59,234 nucleotides of DNA from Nesterenkonia sp. (GTDB taxonomy: Bacteria; Actinomycetota; Actinomycetes; Actinomycetales; Micrococcaceae), in assembly GCF_029265375.1 (NCBI RefSeq), contig NZ_JAJUJJ010000018.1, positions 1 through 59,234 on the forward strand, in the 5' to 3' direction. The notes beneath the pieces are model-generated. The model worked only from the letters and a program-made list of their open reading frames with translations. It did not search any database and had not been told where the DNA came from. The translations under genes and the position numbers were made by a program. Below, one piece after another: positions 27,949 through 36,916 of the stretch. Position 1 is the stretch's first letter, and each line of letters opens with the position of its first letter.

Positions 27949-28453
27949 GCTCCGGCTGCGCGTCCCAGTCTGCGGCCGCGCCGGCTGCTGAGGCAGACTC
28001 AGTCTCCTCGGCCGTCGGCGCGGAGCCGGAGTCGGCTTCCTCAGGCGTGTGGGCGCTCTGGGCTGCGGAGGCCTGAGGGGCGTCCTCACTGCTGCTGCTG
28101 ACTTTGGTGAACCGCCCCATCCCATAGGTGAGGTCATGGCCGACCGCCTGCGCATTGATCTCCACTTCAGTGCCGCGGTCGCCGTCGTCGCTCTCCCAGC
28201 GCCGGACCTTCAGCCGACCCACCACCACTACGGGCTCGCCTTTGCGCACTGAGGCGCCGACGTGCTCAGCGAGCCGTCCGAAGGCCGCCACGGTGTACCA
28301 GTTGGTCGGCCCTGAAGACCATTCCCCGGTGACCGAGTCCTTCCAGCGCGGTGTGGATCCCAGCCGGAACGTGGTGAGCCGATGCTCGGGATCGGTGTTC
28401 TTCAGCTCAGGGTTCGTCCCGGCGAAGCCGCGGACGGTGATGATGTCACTCAT
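27935..28453 (-). CDS. ssb: Single-stranded DNA-binding protein, variant tail
   Basis: This 172-residue protein has an N-terminal OB fold (about 1-110) with ITVRGFAGTNPEL, FRLGSTPRWKD, NWYTVAAFGRLAEHV and the ssDNA-binding aromatic positions. The last 60 residues are an Ala/Ser/Glu-rich flexible tail ending PELSRG. The acidic DDDIPF-type tip that recruits partner proteins in major SSBs is missing. It is therefore probably a secondary, paralogous SSB, with the main ssb near rpsF-rpsR elsewhere; that is inference. AAGGAG precedes the ATG. Confidence 0.88.
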
Positions 28454-28631
28454 GCTGCTCCTTCGCTCCTGCGCCGCAGACCAGTTCTGCGCTGCGGGCC
28501 GGCTGCGGAGCGTGAGTCCCGGCAGCGCACACTATGAGTCTCCGGCGCAGCAGCTGCCGCCTCACCGCACTGCCGCGCCGATGGGGAGCGGCCGGAGTGT
28601 GGAGCAGAGCCCGCGGGCAGCTGAGGAAAAC

Positions 28632-29306
28632 TCAGCCGGCGGACCGGCAGAGGATGAACCCACCGGCTGAGGTCAGCCGCATCCACCGGCCGACCGCGTG
28701 CACCTCCGTGGCCGCCTGGCGCTCCGGCTGAAGGAAGCCCAGGGAGAGGGCGCCGAAAGCGGCGCCGGCGGGAATGGGCATACCGGCCAGCACCTCATCA
28801 CCCGGCCCCGGCTGCACCGCAGTGCCCCAGACGCGTTCCCGGACCTGCTCCACCACATGGGCCCCGGCCGTCTCCGGGATGGCCTCAGCCACCTCAGTGA
28901 TCCCGGCCTCAGCGGCCTGAGCCAGCGTGGCATCGGCGATGCGGCCGCGCGGCTCCCACCCTGATCGTGGGGGAGTCACCGCAGCCCAGGGGGCGTTGAG
29001 CCGGCCCGGCGGCAGCGGAAGATCCGTCGAGGCTGGGTTCAGCCGGGCCAGCCGCTCGCTGATGGCTCCCAGCTCCACGGTGATGTCGGCGTCAGAGGGT
29101 TCCGCCAGAGCCATAGTGCGCAGTCCCAGCACGGCGGGGATGCGCGAGGTCAGAGTTGAGGGCGTCATCACCGGAAGCCATGCTGCCACCACAGTGCCGA
29201 CTGCCTGCAGGCGCACCCCCTGCTCGTTGACCCGCCGTCCCCGGGCGATGAAGGTTCCCAGGTCCTGCAGGGCGGCGGCCTCGGCGAAGCGCAGCAGTTC
29301 AGTCAT
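28632..29306 (-). CDS. Conserved actinobacterial hypothetical protein
   Basis: This 224-residue protein is not recognised as a characterised family. It has no signal peptide and no obvious membrane segment. Residues 1-50 (MTELLRFAEAAALQDLGTFIARGRRVNEQGVRLQAVG) look well structured, and the core is rich in Ala, Pro and Glu with few charged clusters. It is divergent from a thioesterase gene with 38 bases between starts, so they share a promoter region and may be co-regulated. The 178 bases before it (28454-28631) hold no gene. Function unknown. Confidence 0.6.
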   Translation of the reverse strand: MTELLRFAEAAALQDLGTFIARGRRVNEQGVRLQAVGTVVAAWLPVMTPSTLTSRIPAVLGLRTMALAEPSDADITVELGAISERLARLNPASTDLPLPPGRLNAPWAAVTPPRSGWEPRGRIADATLAQAAEAGITEVAEAIPETAGAHVVEQVRERVWGTAVQPGPGDEVLAGMPIPAGAAFGALSLGFLQPERQAATEVHAVGRWMRLTSAGGFILCRSAG

Positions 29307-29311
29307 AGGAT
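29306..29311 (+). promoter_or_regulatory. -10 element of the thioesterase gene
   Basis: TAGGAT lies 33 bases before the ATG at 29345, in the divergent gap. Confidence 0.4.
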
Positions 29312-29344
29312 GATTGTGTCAGAGACCGACTGTGAGGAGTGCTG

Positions 29345-30361
29345 ATGCCGGAGTCCGAGTACCGCGTCCCCGATCCGCAGGAGACGGTGGCTCAGCTGGT
29401 GGCCATGCTGGACCTGCAGCCGCTGGAGGCGGAGGACTCCGAAGGACGCACTCGGTTTCTGGCCCCTGCCTTCCCGCAGGCATTCTGGCGCGTCTTCGGC
29501 GGTCAGGTGCTGGCCCAGTCGATCACTGCGGCGATGCGCACCGTCGATGCCGAGCGCACGGTCCATTCGGTGCACGGCTACTTCCTGCGCGCCGGCGACT
29601 CCAGCAAACCGATTGAAGTGGCCGTAGAGCGGCTGCGCGACGGCGGCTCCTTTTCCGCCCGACGTTCGCAGGCGTATCAGGACGGGCGGCCGATTCTCTC
29701 GATGATCTCCAGCTTCCAGAAGCCGGGGCCGGGGCTGAGCCACCAGATGCCGATGCCGCAGAACCTTCCTGCCCCGGAGGAGTTGGCGTCTCCGGATGAG
29801 CTGGTGGGCCACGTGAAGCACCCGGTGGTTCAGGAGTGGGGACGCGGCAGGCCCTTTGAGATCCGGCATGTGGACCGTCCGATCTACCTGGAGGCCGACC
29901 GGGACCGGCGGCCCACCACTGCGGTGTGGCTCAAGACCCGGGCTGAGCTGCCGGATGATCCCAATATTCACCGGGCGGCGATCCTCTACGCCTCTGACTA
30001 CACCCTGCTGGAGCCGGTGCTCCGTCAGCACGGCTACTACTGGGCCAAGCCGGGGCTGAAAGTGGCGTCGCTGGACCATGCCTTCTGGTGGCACCGGCAT
30101 GCCCGGGCGGATCAGTGGCTTCTCTACGTTCAGGACTCTCCCAGTGCGCAGGGGGCACGGGGTCTGGGGACCGGTTCGATCTACACCCAGAGCGGAGACT
30201 TGGTGGCCACCGTGGCGCAGGAGGGGATGATTCGCCCGCCGCAGGGCCTGCGTCCCAAGATCCAGGAGACCTTTCAGCGCCGCGCTGTCGGCATCGGGCG
30301 CAGCCGCAGGCAGCTCAATCAGCGCTACAGCTCAGCTTGGCGTTCGCGCTATATGGGCTGA
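29345..30361 (+). CDS. tesB: Acyl-CoA thioesterase II, double hotdog
   Basis: This 338-residue TesB-type enzyme hydrolyses acyl-CoA to free acid and CoA. It has two hotdog domains: the first with FGGQVLAQSITAAMRTV and HSVHGYFLRAGDSSKPIEV, the second with LYASDYTLLEPVL and the C-terminal TGSIYTQSGDLVATVAQEGMIR. The start is ATG at 29345 with GAGGAG 5 bases upstream. The last 30 bases overlap the convergent mshA-like gene. Confidence 0.9.
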   Translation: MPESEYRVPDPQETVAQLVAMLDLQPLEAEDSEGRTRFLAPAFPQAFWRVFGGQVLAQSITAAMRTVDAERTVHSVHGYFLRAGDSSKPIEVAVERLRDGGSFSARRSQAYQDGRPILSMISSFQKPGPGLSHQMPMPQNLPAPEELASPDELVGHVKHPVVQEWGRGRPFEIRHVDRPIYLEADRDRRPTTAVWLKTRAELPDDPNIHRAAILYASDYTLLEPVLRQHGYYWAKPGLKVASLDHAFWWHRHARADQWLLYVQDSPSAQGARGLGTGSIYTQSGDLVATVAQEGMIRPPQGLRPKIQETFQRRAVGIGRSRRQLNQRYSSAWRSRYMG

Positions 30362-31618
30362 CGCCTGGCGGTAGGCCTTCACCGCCCGGGCGGCGGTGGA
30401 GTCCCATGAATAGTGCTGCGCCAGCTGCGCGGCCGACTGGCTGATCCTCCGCGGCCGGTGCGTCTGGGACGTCAGCCAGCGGATCTGCTGCGCCCACACG
30501 GCGGGTTCGAGGGTGTCGATGAGCAGCCCGGTCTCCCGGTGCCGCACCAGTTCGGCCAGTCCGCCGACCTGATGCGCCAGCACAGGGGTGCCGCAGGCCA
30601 TCGCCTCCAGGGCCACCAGGCCGAAGGATTCGCTGTAGGAGGGCACCAGGACTGCATCGGAGCCGCGGAAGAGCTGGGCCAGCTGCGGGTGCGGCAGCGG
30701 GTCGGTGAGCATCACGGCGTCGGAGACCCCCCACGCGGCCGCCAGCTCGGTGATCTCCACCGCGTCTGCACCGCTCTGCCTGCCGGCCACGGTGAGCTGG
30801 ACCGGCACCTCCGGCAGCAGCTGCCGCAGATGTCCGACGGCGGCCACCGCCACCTGGGGCCCCTTATGCGGCTGCAGGCGGCCGGCGAAGGTCAGCCGCA
30901 CAGGCCGCTGAGGCCCCCACGGCTGCTCCCACCGGGCATCGGGACGGGCCGGGGGGCGGAAGACGCTCAGATCCACGCCGGGGGCCACCACAGTGATCCG
31001 GTGCTCGGGCACACCGAAGATGCGCTGCAGGTCGGCCGCCTCGCCGGCGGTGTTCGCAGTCAGCTGCGCGGCGGAGGAGACGATCCGCTCCTCGGCGGCA
31101 TGCCGCCGCGGGTCCTCCTGGGCGCAGGGGTCGCGCTCGTGCTTGACGGCCCCGATGGTGTGCATCGTATGCACCAGTTCGGCATCCAGGGCGCTTGAGA
31201 CGGTCAGGGCGGCCAGACCGGAGATCCAGTAGTGGGAGTGCACCACGTCCACCCGGCGAGCCGACGCGGCCTGCAGGCTCTGCAGTGCCCGGTGGGCCAG
31301 ATCGTTGAGGCACTCGATGAGCCGGGACTTGTCCCGGCGGCAGGTGTCACAGACCCGCAGCACATGGACCCGACGCCCGTCGGAGAGGCTGCGGCAGCTG
31401 TCCCCAGAGGAGCCGTCGTCGTACTCCGAATCCAGATCGGTGGTGACGATGTCCACCTCTGTGCCGCGCGCGGCCAGCGCCCGGGACAGAGCGTTGACGT
31501 AGACGTTGAGCCCGCCGGCGTCGCCGCGCCCGGCCTGGGCCAGGGGAGAGGTGTGCAGACTCATCATGACGACCCGCTTCGGGTCCTCGGGCCGATGGGC
31601 CGCGGAGTCCTCGGACAT
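30332..31618 (-). CDS. mshA: MshA-like GT4 glycosyltransferase (probable D-inositol 3-phosphate glycosyltransferase)
   Basis: This 428-residue GT-B enzyme carries the SLHTSPLAQ and GDAGGLNVYV motifs (about 20-40), the hallmark of MshA. MshA joins GlcNAc from UDP-GlcNAc to 1-L-myo-inositol 1-phosphate, the first step of mycothiol. Also present are HSHYWISGLAALTV and PSYSESFGLVALEAMACGTPVLA with the E-x7-E pair. The start at 31618 is chosen over 31654 because CGGAGAG precedes it and a TAGCAT -10 lies upstream. A related sucrose-phosphate-synthase-like function is the main alternative. Confidence 0.72.
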   Translation of the reverse strand: MSEDSAAHRPEDPKRVVMMSLHTSPLAQAGRGDAGGLNVYVNALSRALAARGTEVDIVTTDLDSEYDDGSSGDSCRSLSDGRRVHVLRVCDTCRRDKSRLIECLNDLAHRALQSLQAASARRVDVVHSHYWISGLAALTVSSALDAELVHTMHTIGAVKHERDPCAQEDPRRHAAEERIVSSAAQLTANTAGEAADLQRIFGVPEHRITVVAPGVDLSVFRPPARPDARWEQPWGPQRPVRLTFAGRLQPHKGPQVAVAAVGHLRQLLPEVPVQLTVAGRQSGADAVEITELAAAWGVSDAVMLTDPLPHPQLAQLFRGSDAVLVPSYSESFGLVALEAMACGTPVLAHQVGGLAELVRHRETGLLIDTLEPAVWAQQIRWLTSQTHRPRRISQSAAQLAQHYSWDSTAARAVKAYRQASAHIARTPS

Positions 31619-31652
31619 CGTCTCTCCGGAGTGCCGGTGGTCAGTGGTTCCC

Positions 31653-31658
31653 ATGCTA
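31653..31658 (-). promoter_or_regulatory. -10 element of the mshA-like gene
   Basis: TAGCAT on the minus strand lies 34 bases before the ATG at 31618 and inside the alternative longer reading frame, which argues for the shorter protein. Confidence 0.4.
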
Positions 31659-31669
31659 CAGCGCGGCTC

Positions 31670-33154
31670 TCAGCGCAGGTATTCCGCACACTTCGACGCC
31701 TGGGGAACATCTCGGTGCAGCACCCAGATGCCGTGGTCGTCGGCGCTGACGGTGCTGAAGCCCAGCCGTTCGGCCCGCGCGAAGGCCTGCTGCGGCGTCA
31801 GCGGGTCATTGCCTCCCAGCTCGGAGACCCGGTCATCGATGATCAGCCATTCGATGTGCTCCTCGGCGGTGGTGCCGTTGAGGCCCACATAGGTGCGGTC
31901 CACCAGATGCGGCACTGCGGTGTCGGCAGCCTCCACGCAGGCGCCGTCGGGGATCATCTCCACTGCCCGGGCGTGGGCCTCAGCCCGTTCGCTCAGCGTC
32001 CAATTGGCACCGGTGAGGGTGCGCTGATAGGGGAAGACCTGCGGTGCCAGCAGCGAGCCGATGATCCCGGCGGCCAGCAGAGTGGCCGGAAGAGCCGCCG
32101 GAAGCCTCCGGCGCACCCGTCCCGGGGGCTGCGGGCGCGACGGCATACCGGGGATCAGTCGCCCACGGTGATGCAGCCTGCGGATCACGTCCATCGCCGC
32201 CAAAACCATCACCGGGGCCAGGATGGAGTCGTACTGATACACCGGGGACCATACATTGAGGCGATCGTTCCACAGCCGTGAGAGCAGGATCGGCAGCGTC
32301 AGCAGGATGTGGGGCGAGAGCAGCGGCGCCAGCCACAGCGGCACCAGGTGCAGCAGCCACAGACCCACCTTCAGCGGATGGTCGAAGAGCGCGACGGCGG
32401 CTTCCCACGGCCTGGTCACCAGTGTGATGACCGCGGCGGTGGCCGAGGCGCCCAGGGCGGTGTACTCCCAGTACTGGAACTCCCCGGCCGGGGAGAAGTG
32501 GGGGATGACGACGCCGACGGCGAACCAGAGTCCCAGCGCTCCGAGAATCGCGGTGACGGCGGCCGGCGCCCAGGCGCGGCGCAGGGCCAGCACCGCGGCC
32601 ACGGCCAGCACTGTGGCGCCCATGTCCTCGCGGACCGTCAGCAGCACCGCCGCCAGGCCGGCGGCCAGCCAGAAGCGACGCCGTTCAATGGCCCAGATGA
32701 CCCAGGCGATCAGCGGGACACCGAAGGCGATCTCGTGGAAGTCCCAGTTGACGATGGCCTGGAAGGGCCACCACAGCAGCAGCCCGGCCGCAGTGAGCAG
32801 TGCGGGCAGGTGGCTGAACCAGCTGCGCACCACCAGGTAGACCGGGACTGCGGAGGAGGCCAGCAGGGCGATCATCCCGATGTTGAGCATCCGGGGGTCG
32901 TCCCAGATCCAGTACAGGGGGGCGAACAGCGCAATGATCGGGTGGAAGTGGTCGCCCAGCAGGTGGAAGTCCTCGCCCTTGACCGGGACGATCGGCGCCT
33001 TCAGCAGCGCATACTGGCGCACCGCCTGATCGAAGATTCCCAGATCGTAGCCCTTGGCCTCGAAATTGCGGAACCGCAGCAGCGAATGAACCAGCGAGAG
33101 GATGCTGAACGCCGCCATCACCAGCCCCAGCTGGACCTTGTGACGCACTGGCAA
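31670..33154 (-). CDS. DUF2079 polytopic membrane protein
   Basis: This 494-residue protein matches DUF2079 (LRFRNFEAKGYDLGIFDQAVRQYA, DHFHPIIALFAPLYWI). It has about 10 predicted membrane helices and a C-terminal extracytoplasmic part. The family resembles GT-C integral-membrane glycosyltransferases, but no substrate is known. It starts with TTG at 33154, supported by AAGGAG 8 bases upstream. It is 51 bases upstream of the mshA-like gene on the same strand, and the two may be co-expressed. Confidence 0.85.
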   Translation of the reverse strand: MPVRHKVQLGLVMAAFSILSLVHSLLRFRNFEAKGYDLGIFDQAVRQYALLKAPIVPVKGEDFHLLGDHFHPIIALFAPLYWIWDDPRMLNIGMIALLASSAVPVYLVVRSWFSHLPALLTAAGLLLWWPFQAIVNWDFHEIAFGVPLIAWVIWAIERRRFWLAAGLAAVLLTVREDMGATVLAVAAVLALRRAWAPAAVTAILGALGLWFAVGVVIPHFSPAGEFQYWEYTALGASATAAVITLVTRPWEAAVALFDHPLKVGLWLLHLVPLWLAPLLSPHILLTLPILLSRLWNDRLNVWSPVYQYDSILAPVMVLAAMDVIRRLHHRGRLIPGMPSRPQPPGRVRRRLPAALPATLLAAGIIGSLLAPQVFPYQRTLTGANWTLSERAEAHARAVEMIPDGACVEAADTAVPHLVDRTYVGLNGTTAEEHIEWLIIDDRVSELGGNDPLTPQQAFARAERLGFSTVSADDHGIWVLHRDVPQASKCAEYLR

Positions 33155-33179
33155 GCGCCGTTCTCCTTCCGATGAGGTG

Positions 33180-33252
33180 TGCCCGAGGAGGGATTCGAAC
33201 CCCCGACCGGCGGATTAGAAGGCCGCTGCTCTATCCCCTGAGCTACTCGGGC
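33180..33252 (-). tRNA. tRNA-Arg (anticodon TCT)
   Basis: A 73-base tRNA reads GCCCGAG acceptor arm, GCTC/GAGC D stem, anticodon loop CTTCTAA (anticodon TCT, codon AGA) and T loop TTCGAAT. The acceptor stem pairs perfectly. CCA is not encoded. The anticodon stem GCGGC/TCCGC has a C-U mismatch at the 31-39 pair next to the loop, where related tRNAs normally have a base pair. AGA is a rare codon in this GC-rich genome. Confidence 0.95.
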
Positions 33253-33288
33253 AGGACTGCTGGAAGTCCAGCAGCCTAGTCTAGCGCC

Positions 33289-33933
33289 TCAGCTGTTGAC
33301 CATGGAGTGTGCGGCACGCTCAAGGTAGTCCCACAGCACTTCTTCGTGCATGGGGGAGAGCTCCGCCGCCTCCACCGCGCGGCGCATATAGCGCAGCCAG
33401 GTGTCCCGGGCCGCGGCGTCGACCCGGAAGGGCATGTGCCGCATCCGCAGGCGCGGGTGGCCACGCTGCTGCTGATAGGTGCGCGGACCGCCCCAGTACT
33501 GCTCCAGGAACATCAGCAGTCGCTGCTTCGCCGGCTCCAGGTCCTCCTCCGGATACATGGCGCGGAACTCTGGGTCCTCGGCCACCTGGTCGTAGAAGAC
33601 GTCCACGATCTTCTGGAAGGTCTCCCGTCCGCCGACCTGGGCGTAGAAGCTGTTCGGGTCGATCTCCTCCGGGTTCGGATCCTCCTGAAGCGGGCGCCCG
33701 TCCGGGCCCGGCATCCGCCCGGTGGGTGACGTCTCCTCGGGCGCGCTGCGGTCACCGGATCCGGGGCGACCGGTGACCTGGGAGGGCGGCTTGCCCACCG
33801 GCTTGAGCGTGGCGATCGGCGCGCCGAGCCGGCGGGAGAGCTTCGGCAGGCGCGGCCGGCGGGAGGTCCCGCCGCTGGGGTCCTCGTCGCTGGGAGACTC
33901 CGGGCTGCGGGCGTCGTCGTCATGGGGTCGCAT
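33289..33933 (-). CDS. glbO: Group II truncated haemoglobin (GlbO type) with long N-terminal extension
   Basis: The C-terminal 118 residues are a group II truncated globin: [49 protein letters not shown] with the proximal His, and [12 protein letters not shown] with the G8 Trp. It binds haem and oxygen and may detoxify NO or peroxide. About 90 residues before the globin are rich in Pro, Ser, Asp and Arg and look disordered; typical GlbO proteins have about 130 residues in total, whereas this one has 214. The ATG at 33933 has GGAGG 5 bases upstream; a GTG 4 codons earlier is possible. Confidence 0.9.
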   Translation of the reverse strand: MRPHDDDARSPESPSDEDPSGGTSRRPRLPKLSRRLGAPIATLKPVGKPPSQVTGRPGSGDRSAPEETSPTGRMPGPDGRPLQEDPNPEEIDPNSFYAQVGGRETFQKIVDVFYDQVAEDPEFRAMYPEEDLEPAKQRLLMFLEQYWGGPRTYQQQRGHPRLRMRHMPFRVDAAARDTWLRYMRRAVEAAELSPMHEEVLWDYLERAAHSMVNS

Positions 33934-34010
33934 CACGTCCTCCACGATACTCTTAGTCTCCGCGCCGAATCATCCGCTCAGCGCTGTCTGCCGCGGCTGG
34001 GCTGACGGAC

Positions 34011-34931
34011 CTAGGACCGGGCTGACCGGTCCTGGCAGCCGGGGCACCAGTACAGCCGGCGGCCCTGCAGCTGCTGGGTCTGCACCGTGGCCCCGCAGCG
34101 CAGGCACGGGGTGCCTTGGTGCTGGTACACCCAGTGCCGGCGCACTGCACCTGTCAGGTCGGCGCCGCGCAGACCGAGGTGAGGGTCTTCAGGATCCACC
34201 GTGCGGATGATCCCTTCGCGCACGCCCCGGCGCAGAAGTTCGGTGAGCCGGTCCCACAGGTCAGTAATCTGGGCATCGGTGAGCTCGCCCGCCGGAGTGT
34301 GCGGGTCGATGCGCTCCAGGAACAGCGATTCGGCGCGGTAGATGTTCCCCACCCCGGCGATCACCGCCTGGTCCAGCAGGGCCGCGGCAATGCTGATGCG
34401 GCGGCGCCGCAGGCCTACCGCAAACTGCTGGAGCATATCGGGATCGGTCTGGGGGCAGGCCTGGCGCAGCGGGTCCGGTCCCAGCCGAGCGATGACGGCC
34501 TCGTACTGCATGGGGTTGAGCACCTGACAGCGTGCCGGTCCCCGCAGGTCGGCCCACCCATTGGGCACATGGACGCGGGCACGCACCTCTCCGCGGGGCG
34601 GCTCGGGCACGATCCAGCCGTCGTCGTCGTACTGGGGGTCCAGCTGCGCGGCCGCGCTGCGCGGTGCGCCGAGGGTTTCGGCTCCGGTGAAGCTGCTGTC
34701 CCCGCGGAAGCTGAAGGCCCCGTAGAGTCCCAGGTGCACCTGCCAGATATCGGGTCCGAGATGGATGAACAGCTGCTTTCCCCAGGCCTGGGCAGAATCA
34801 GGGGCGCGCTCGGTCAGTCTGGCAGCACCGGCGGCGAATCGCCCCTGCGGGGAGCTGACCCGCCACTGACGGCCCACGAATAGGTCCTGAACCTGGCGCG
34901 CCAGGCGGTGCAGTGTGTGGCCTTCAGGCAC
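34011..34931 (-). CDS. nei: Nei/Fpg-family DNA glycosylase-AP lyase
   Basis: This 306-residue base-excision repair enzyme starts with GTG, so the mature N-terminus after Met removal is P2-E3 (PEGHTLHR), the catalytic proline and glutamate. A helix-two-turn-helix (GVGNIYRAESLFLERIDP) and a C-terminal zinc finger with two CxxC pairs (CLRC and CPGC) follow. PEGHT is typical of Nei2-type enzymes acting on oxidised pyrimidines. The start lies 2 bases after the rpiB stop, indicating co-transcription. Confidence 0.92.
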   Translation of the reverse strand: MPEGHTLHRLARQVQDLFVGRQWRVSSPQGRFAAGAARLTERAPDSAQAWGKQLFIHLGPDIWQVHLGLYGAFSFRGDSSFTGAETLGAPRSAAAQLDPQYDDDGWIVPEPPRGEVRARVHVPNGWADLRGPARCQVLNPMQYEAVIARLGPDPLRQACPQTDPDMLQQFAVGLRRRRISIAAALLDQAVIAGVGNIYRAESLFLERIDPHTPAGELTDAQITDLWDRLTELLRRGVREGIIRTVDPEDPHLGLRGADLTGAVRRHWVYQHQGTPCLRCGATVQTQQLQGRRLYWCPGCQDRSARS

Positions 34932-34933
34932 CC

Positions 34934-35425
34934 TCAGTCCAGAATCTCGCCGGTGGACTCGTAGTGCGCGATCTTGCCGATGCGCCGGGCGTGGCGTGTT
35001 TCGGCGGTCCACTGCGCCGAGAGGAACGCCTCCACGATCTCCACCGCCTGCTGCGCCGAGTGCTGCCGTCCGCCGATGCCGACCACATTGGCATTGTTGT
35101 GCTCCCGCGCCAGGCGAGCGGTCTCCACGTTCCAGGCCAAGGCAGCCCGGATACCGGTGACCTTATTGGCCGCGATCTGCTCGCCATTGCCCGAGCCGCC
35201 CAGCACGATCCCCAGGCAGGGCGGTTCGGTGGTCTCGGGGTCCACGCGGGACCACTCCAGGGCCACCGCCTCTGCGGCACGCAGGCAGAAGCCTGGGTAG
35301 TCGTCTTCGGCGTCATAGCTCTGCGGGCCGTGGTCGACGACGTCGTGGCCGTGCTCCTGCAGGTGATCCACCAGGTGGGCAGACAGTTCCATTCCGGCGT
35401 GGTCGGTGGCGATGTGGACACGCAT
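34934..35425 (-). CDS. rpiB: Ribose-5-phosphate isomerase B, actinobacterial type
   Basis: This 163-residue enzyme interconverts ribose 5-phosphate and ribulose 5-phosphate, the step after 6-phosphogluconate dehydrogenase in the pentose phosphate pathway. D8 and H9 (IATDHAG) lie in the active site. The loop reads LGGSGNGEQIAANK, with Glu (E82) in place of the Cys that acts as base in E. coli RpiB; the same Glu form is known from Mycobacterium tuberculosis. It is followed directly by nei. The ATG is at 35425. Confidence 0.92.
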   Translation of the reverse strand: MRVHIATDHAGMELSAHLVDHLQEHGHDVVDHGPQSYDAEDDYPGFCLRAAEAVALEWSRVDPETTEPPCLGIVLGGSGNGEQIAANKVTGIRAALAWNVETARLAREHNNANVVGIGGRQHSAQQAVEIVEAFLSAQWTAETRHARRIGKIAHYESTGEILD

Positions 35426-35502
35426 GGCGTTTGGGTTGTTCCTCTCGGAGGTCGCAGACAGCGGGATCCGGGTCCATCCTACTGGCACTGCGGATGGGTG
35501 CT

Positions 35503-36744
35503 TCATGCCGGGCTGCGTCCGGCAGAGACGGCAAGATCGTGGGCGATGAGGGCCAGCTGCAGCAGCAGCCTGTCCCGGGGCTGCTGCATATCACGTTCGG
35601 TCAGCTCAGTCAGCTGTCTGCTGCGGTAGATCACGGTGTTCCGGTGGCAGAACAGCTCCTCCGCGGCGTAGGTGGGGGAGCCGTCATGGCGCAGCAGCGC
35701 CCGCAGGGTCTGCATCAGCGTGCTGCGCTGGGGGACAGGCAGCTTCAGCACCGGGCCGAGCACGTGATCCACAATCATGCCGCTCAGGTCCGGGCTGGAC
35801 TCCAGCAGGAGCTCAGGAAGGTGGGAAGCGGCCCACACCAGACGGGGCTCATCCGCAGGCAGCGTGGCAGCCACGCGGCCGGCGAGCCTGAAAGCCGCCG
35901 CGGTGCCCGCGATCCCATCCCGGGCCAGAGACAGTCCGACCCGCCCTCTGACCGCTGGGCGCAGCGCCTCGGTCAGCCGCTCCTCGTCCAATCCCTGGAA
36001 GCTGATGATCCCGTAGAGGGCGTCCTCGCGCATTCCCCAGCGCGAGGTGCCTCCCAGGCGTTCAATGCGGTCCTCCGGGTGGTGGAGAGGATCGTTGTAG
36101 GTGTCTTCGACGATGGCGACCACGCATACCACCGGTTCTTCGGGATGGATTCCCAGGATCTCTTCGGAGCGGGCGGCGAATTCGGGGACGGAACCGCGCC
36201 CCTCAAGGAGGCCTGCCAGGTAGTTCTCCTGACGGCGGCGGTCCTGGAGGTCCTGGCGGGCGATCTCGCGCCGGTACGCTTCGCTGACCAGCTTGCTCTG
36301 GATCTCCAGATCGTGCCAGAGGGTCTGGCCGACGCTGACCAGCTCGTCAGCCGGAAGGGTGAGCCTACCTGTGCGCACTCGCGCGGCCAGTTCCTCCCAC
36401 AGCAGCAGATTGCCGGCGGTGTAGGCCGACAGCACAGCCTCCAGGGGGATACCCTGGCGTGCTCTTTCAATACCGGTGGCACGAAGCACCTCCACCAGCT
36501 GGCCCTTCTCCTCGGCAGGCTCCCCGGCCAGTCTCGTCAGACCTCGACGCACATGTTCGCGCATGCTCTGCCGCAGCACAGCCTTCAGCTTCGGCGTGGA
36601 CCAGCTGGTCCCCGCATCCCGGTCCAGGATGGAGGCGGTGATCTCGTCGGCGATCTCCTGCGACTGCTCCAGCATCTGCTTCCACGCAGAGCGCAGCAGG
36701 GGACTCGCTTCGACTGCCTCATCGCGTGGTGTGGGCCGGCTCAT
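35503..36744 (-). CDS. PucR/CdaR-type transcriptional regulator
   Basis: This 413-residue protein has a C-terminal PucR-type helix-turn-helix (TLRALLRHDGSPTYAAEELFCHRNTVIYRSRQLTELT, about 350-390). A central GGDEF-like or ligand-sensing region and a helical N-terminus precede it. It is divergent from an acyl-CoA catabolism operon, with 172 bases between the starts that contain two dyads, so it probably controls that operon; that is inference. The effector may be an acyl-CoA or an organic acid. Confidence 0.87.
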   Translation of the reverse strand: MSRPTPRDEAVEASPLLRSAWKQMLEQSQEIADEITASILDRDAGTSWSTPKLKAVLRQSMREHVRRGLTRLAGEPAEEKGQLVEVLRATGIERARQGIPLEAVLSAYTAGNLLLWEELAARVRTGRLTLPADELVSVGQTLWHDLEIQSKLVSEAYRREIARQDLQDRRRQENYLAGLLEGRGSVPEFAARSEEILGIHPEEPVVCVVAIVEDTYNDPLHHPEDRIERLGGTSRWGMREDALYGIISFQGLDEERLTEALRPAVRGRVGLSLARDGIAGTAAAFRLAGRVAATLPADEPRLVWAASHLPELLLESSPDLSGMIVDHVLGPVLKLPVPQRSTLMQTLRALLRHDGSPTYAAEELFCHRNTVIYRSRQLTELTERDMQQPRDRLLLQLALIAHDLAVSAGRSPA

Positions 36745-36799
36745 AGTCCTAAGATCTCATGGCCGCTGCGAGGACTTCCACGAGCATGCTGAGTTCGGT

Positions 36800-36854
36800 G
36801 CACAAGGGAGTTTGTGCGCCGCGCCCATTGTTCCCGATGTGATGTGGGGCACAT
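36800..36854. promoter_or_regulatory. Two dyads between the PucR gene and the acyl-CoA operon
   Basis: GCACAA (36800-36805) and TTGTGC (36812-36817) are perfect inverted arms with 6 bases between. A second dyad, ATGTG-ggg-CACAT, lies at 36842-36854. Both contain TGTG/CACA half-sites. Binding by the PucR protein is inference. Confidence 0.5.
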
Positions 36855-36916
36855 GCTGATCAGGTGCGGGACAGCTGCCCGCGGACCCAGTCGCCTAGTC
36901 TCAGCAGGAGCCACCT

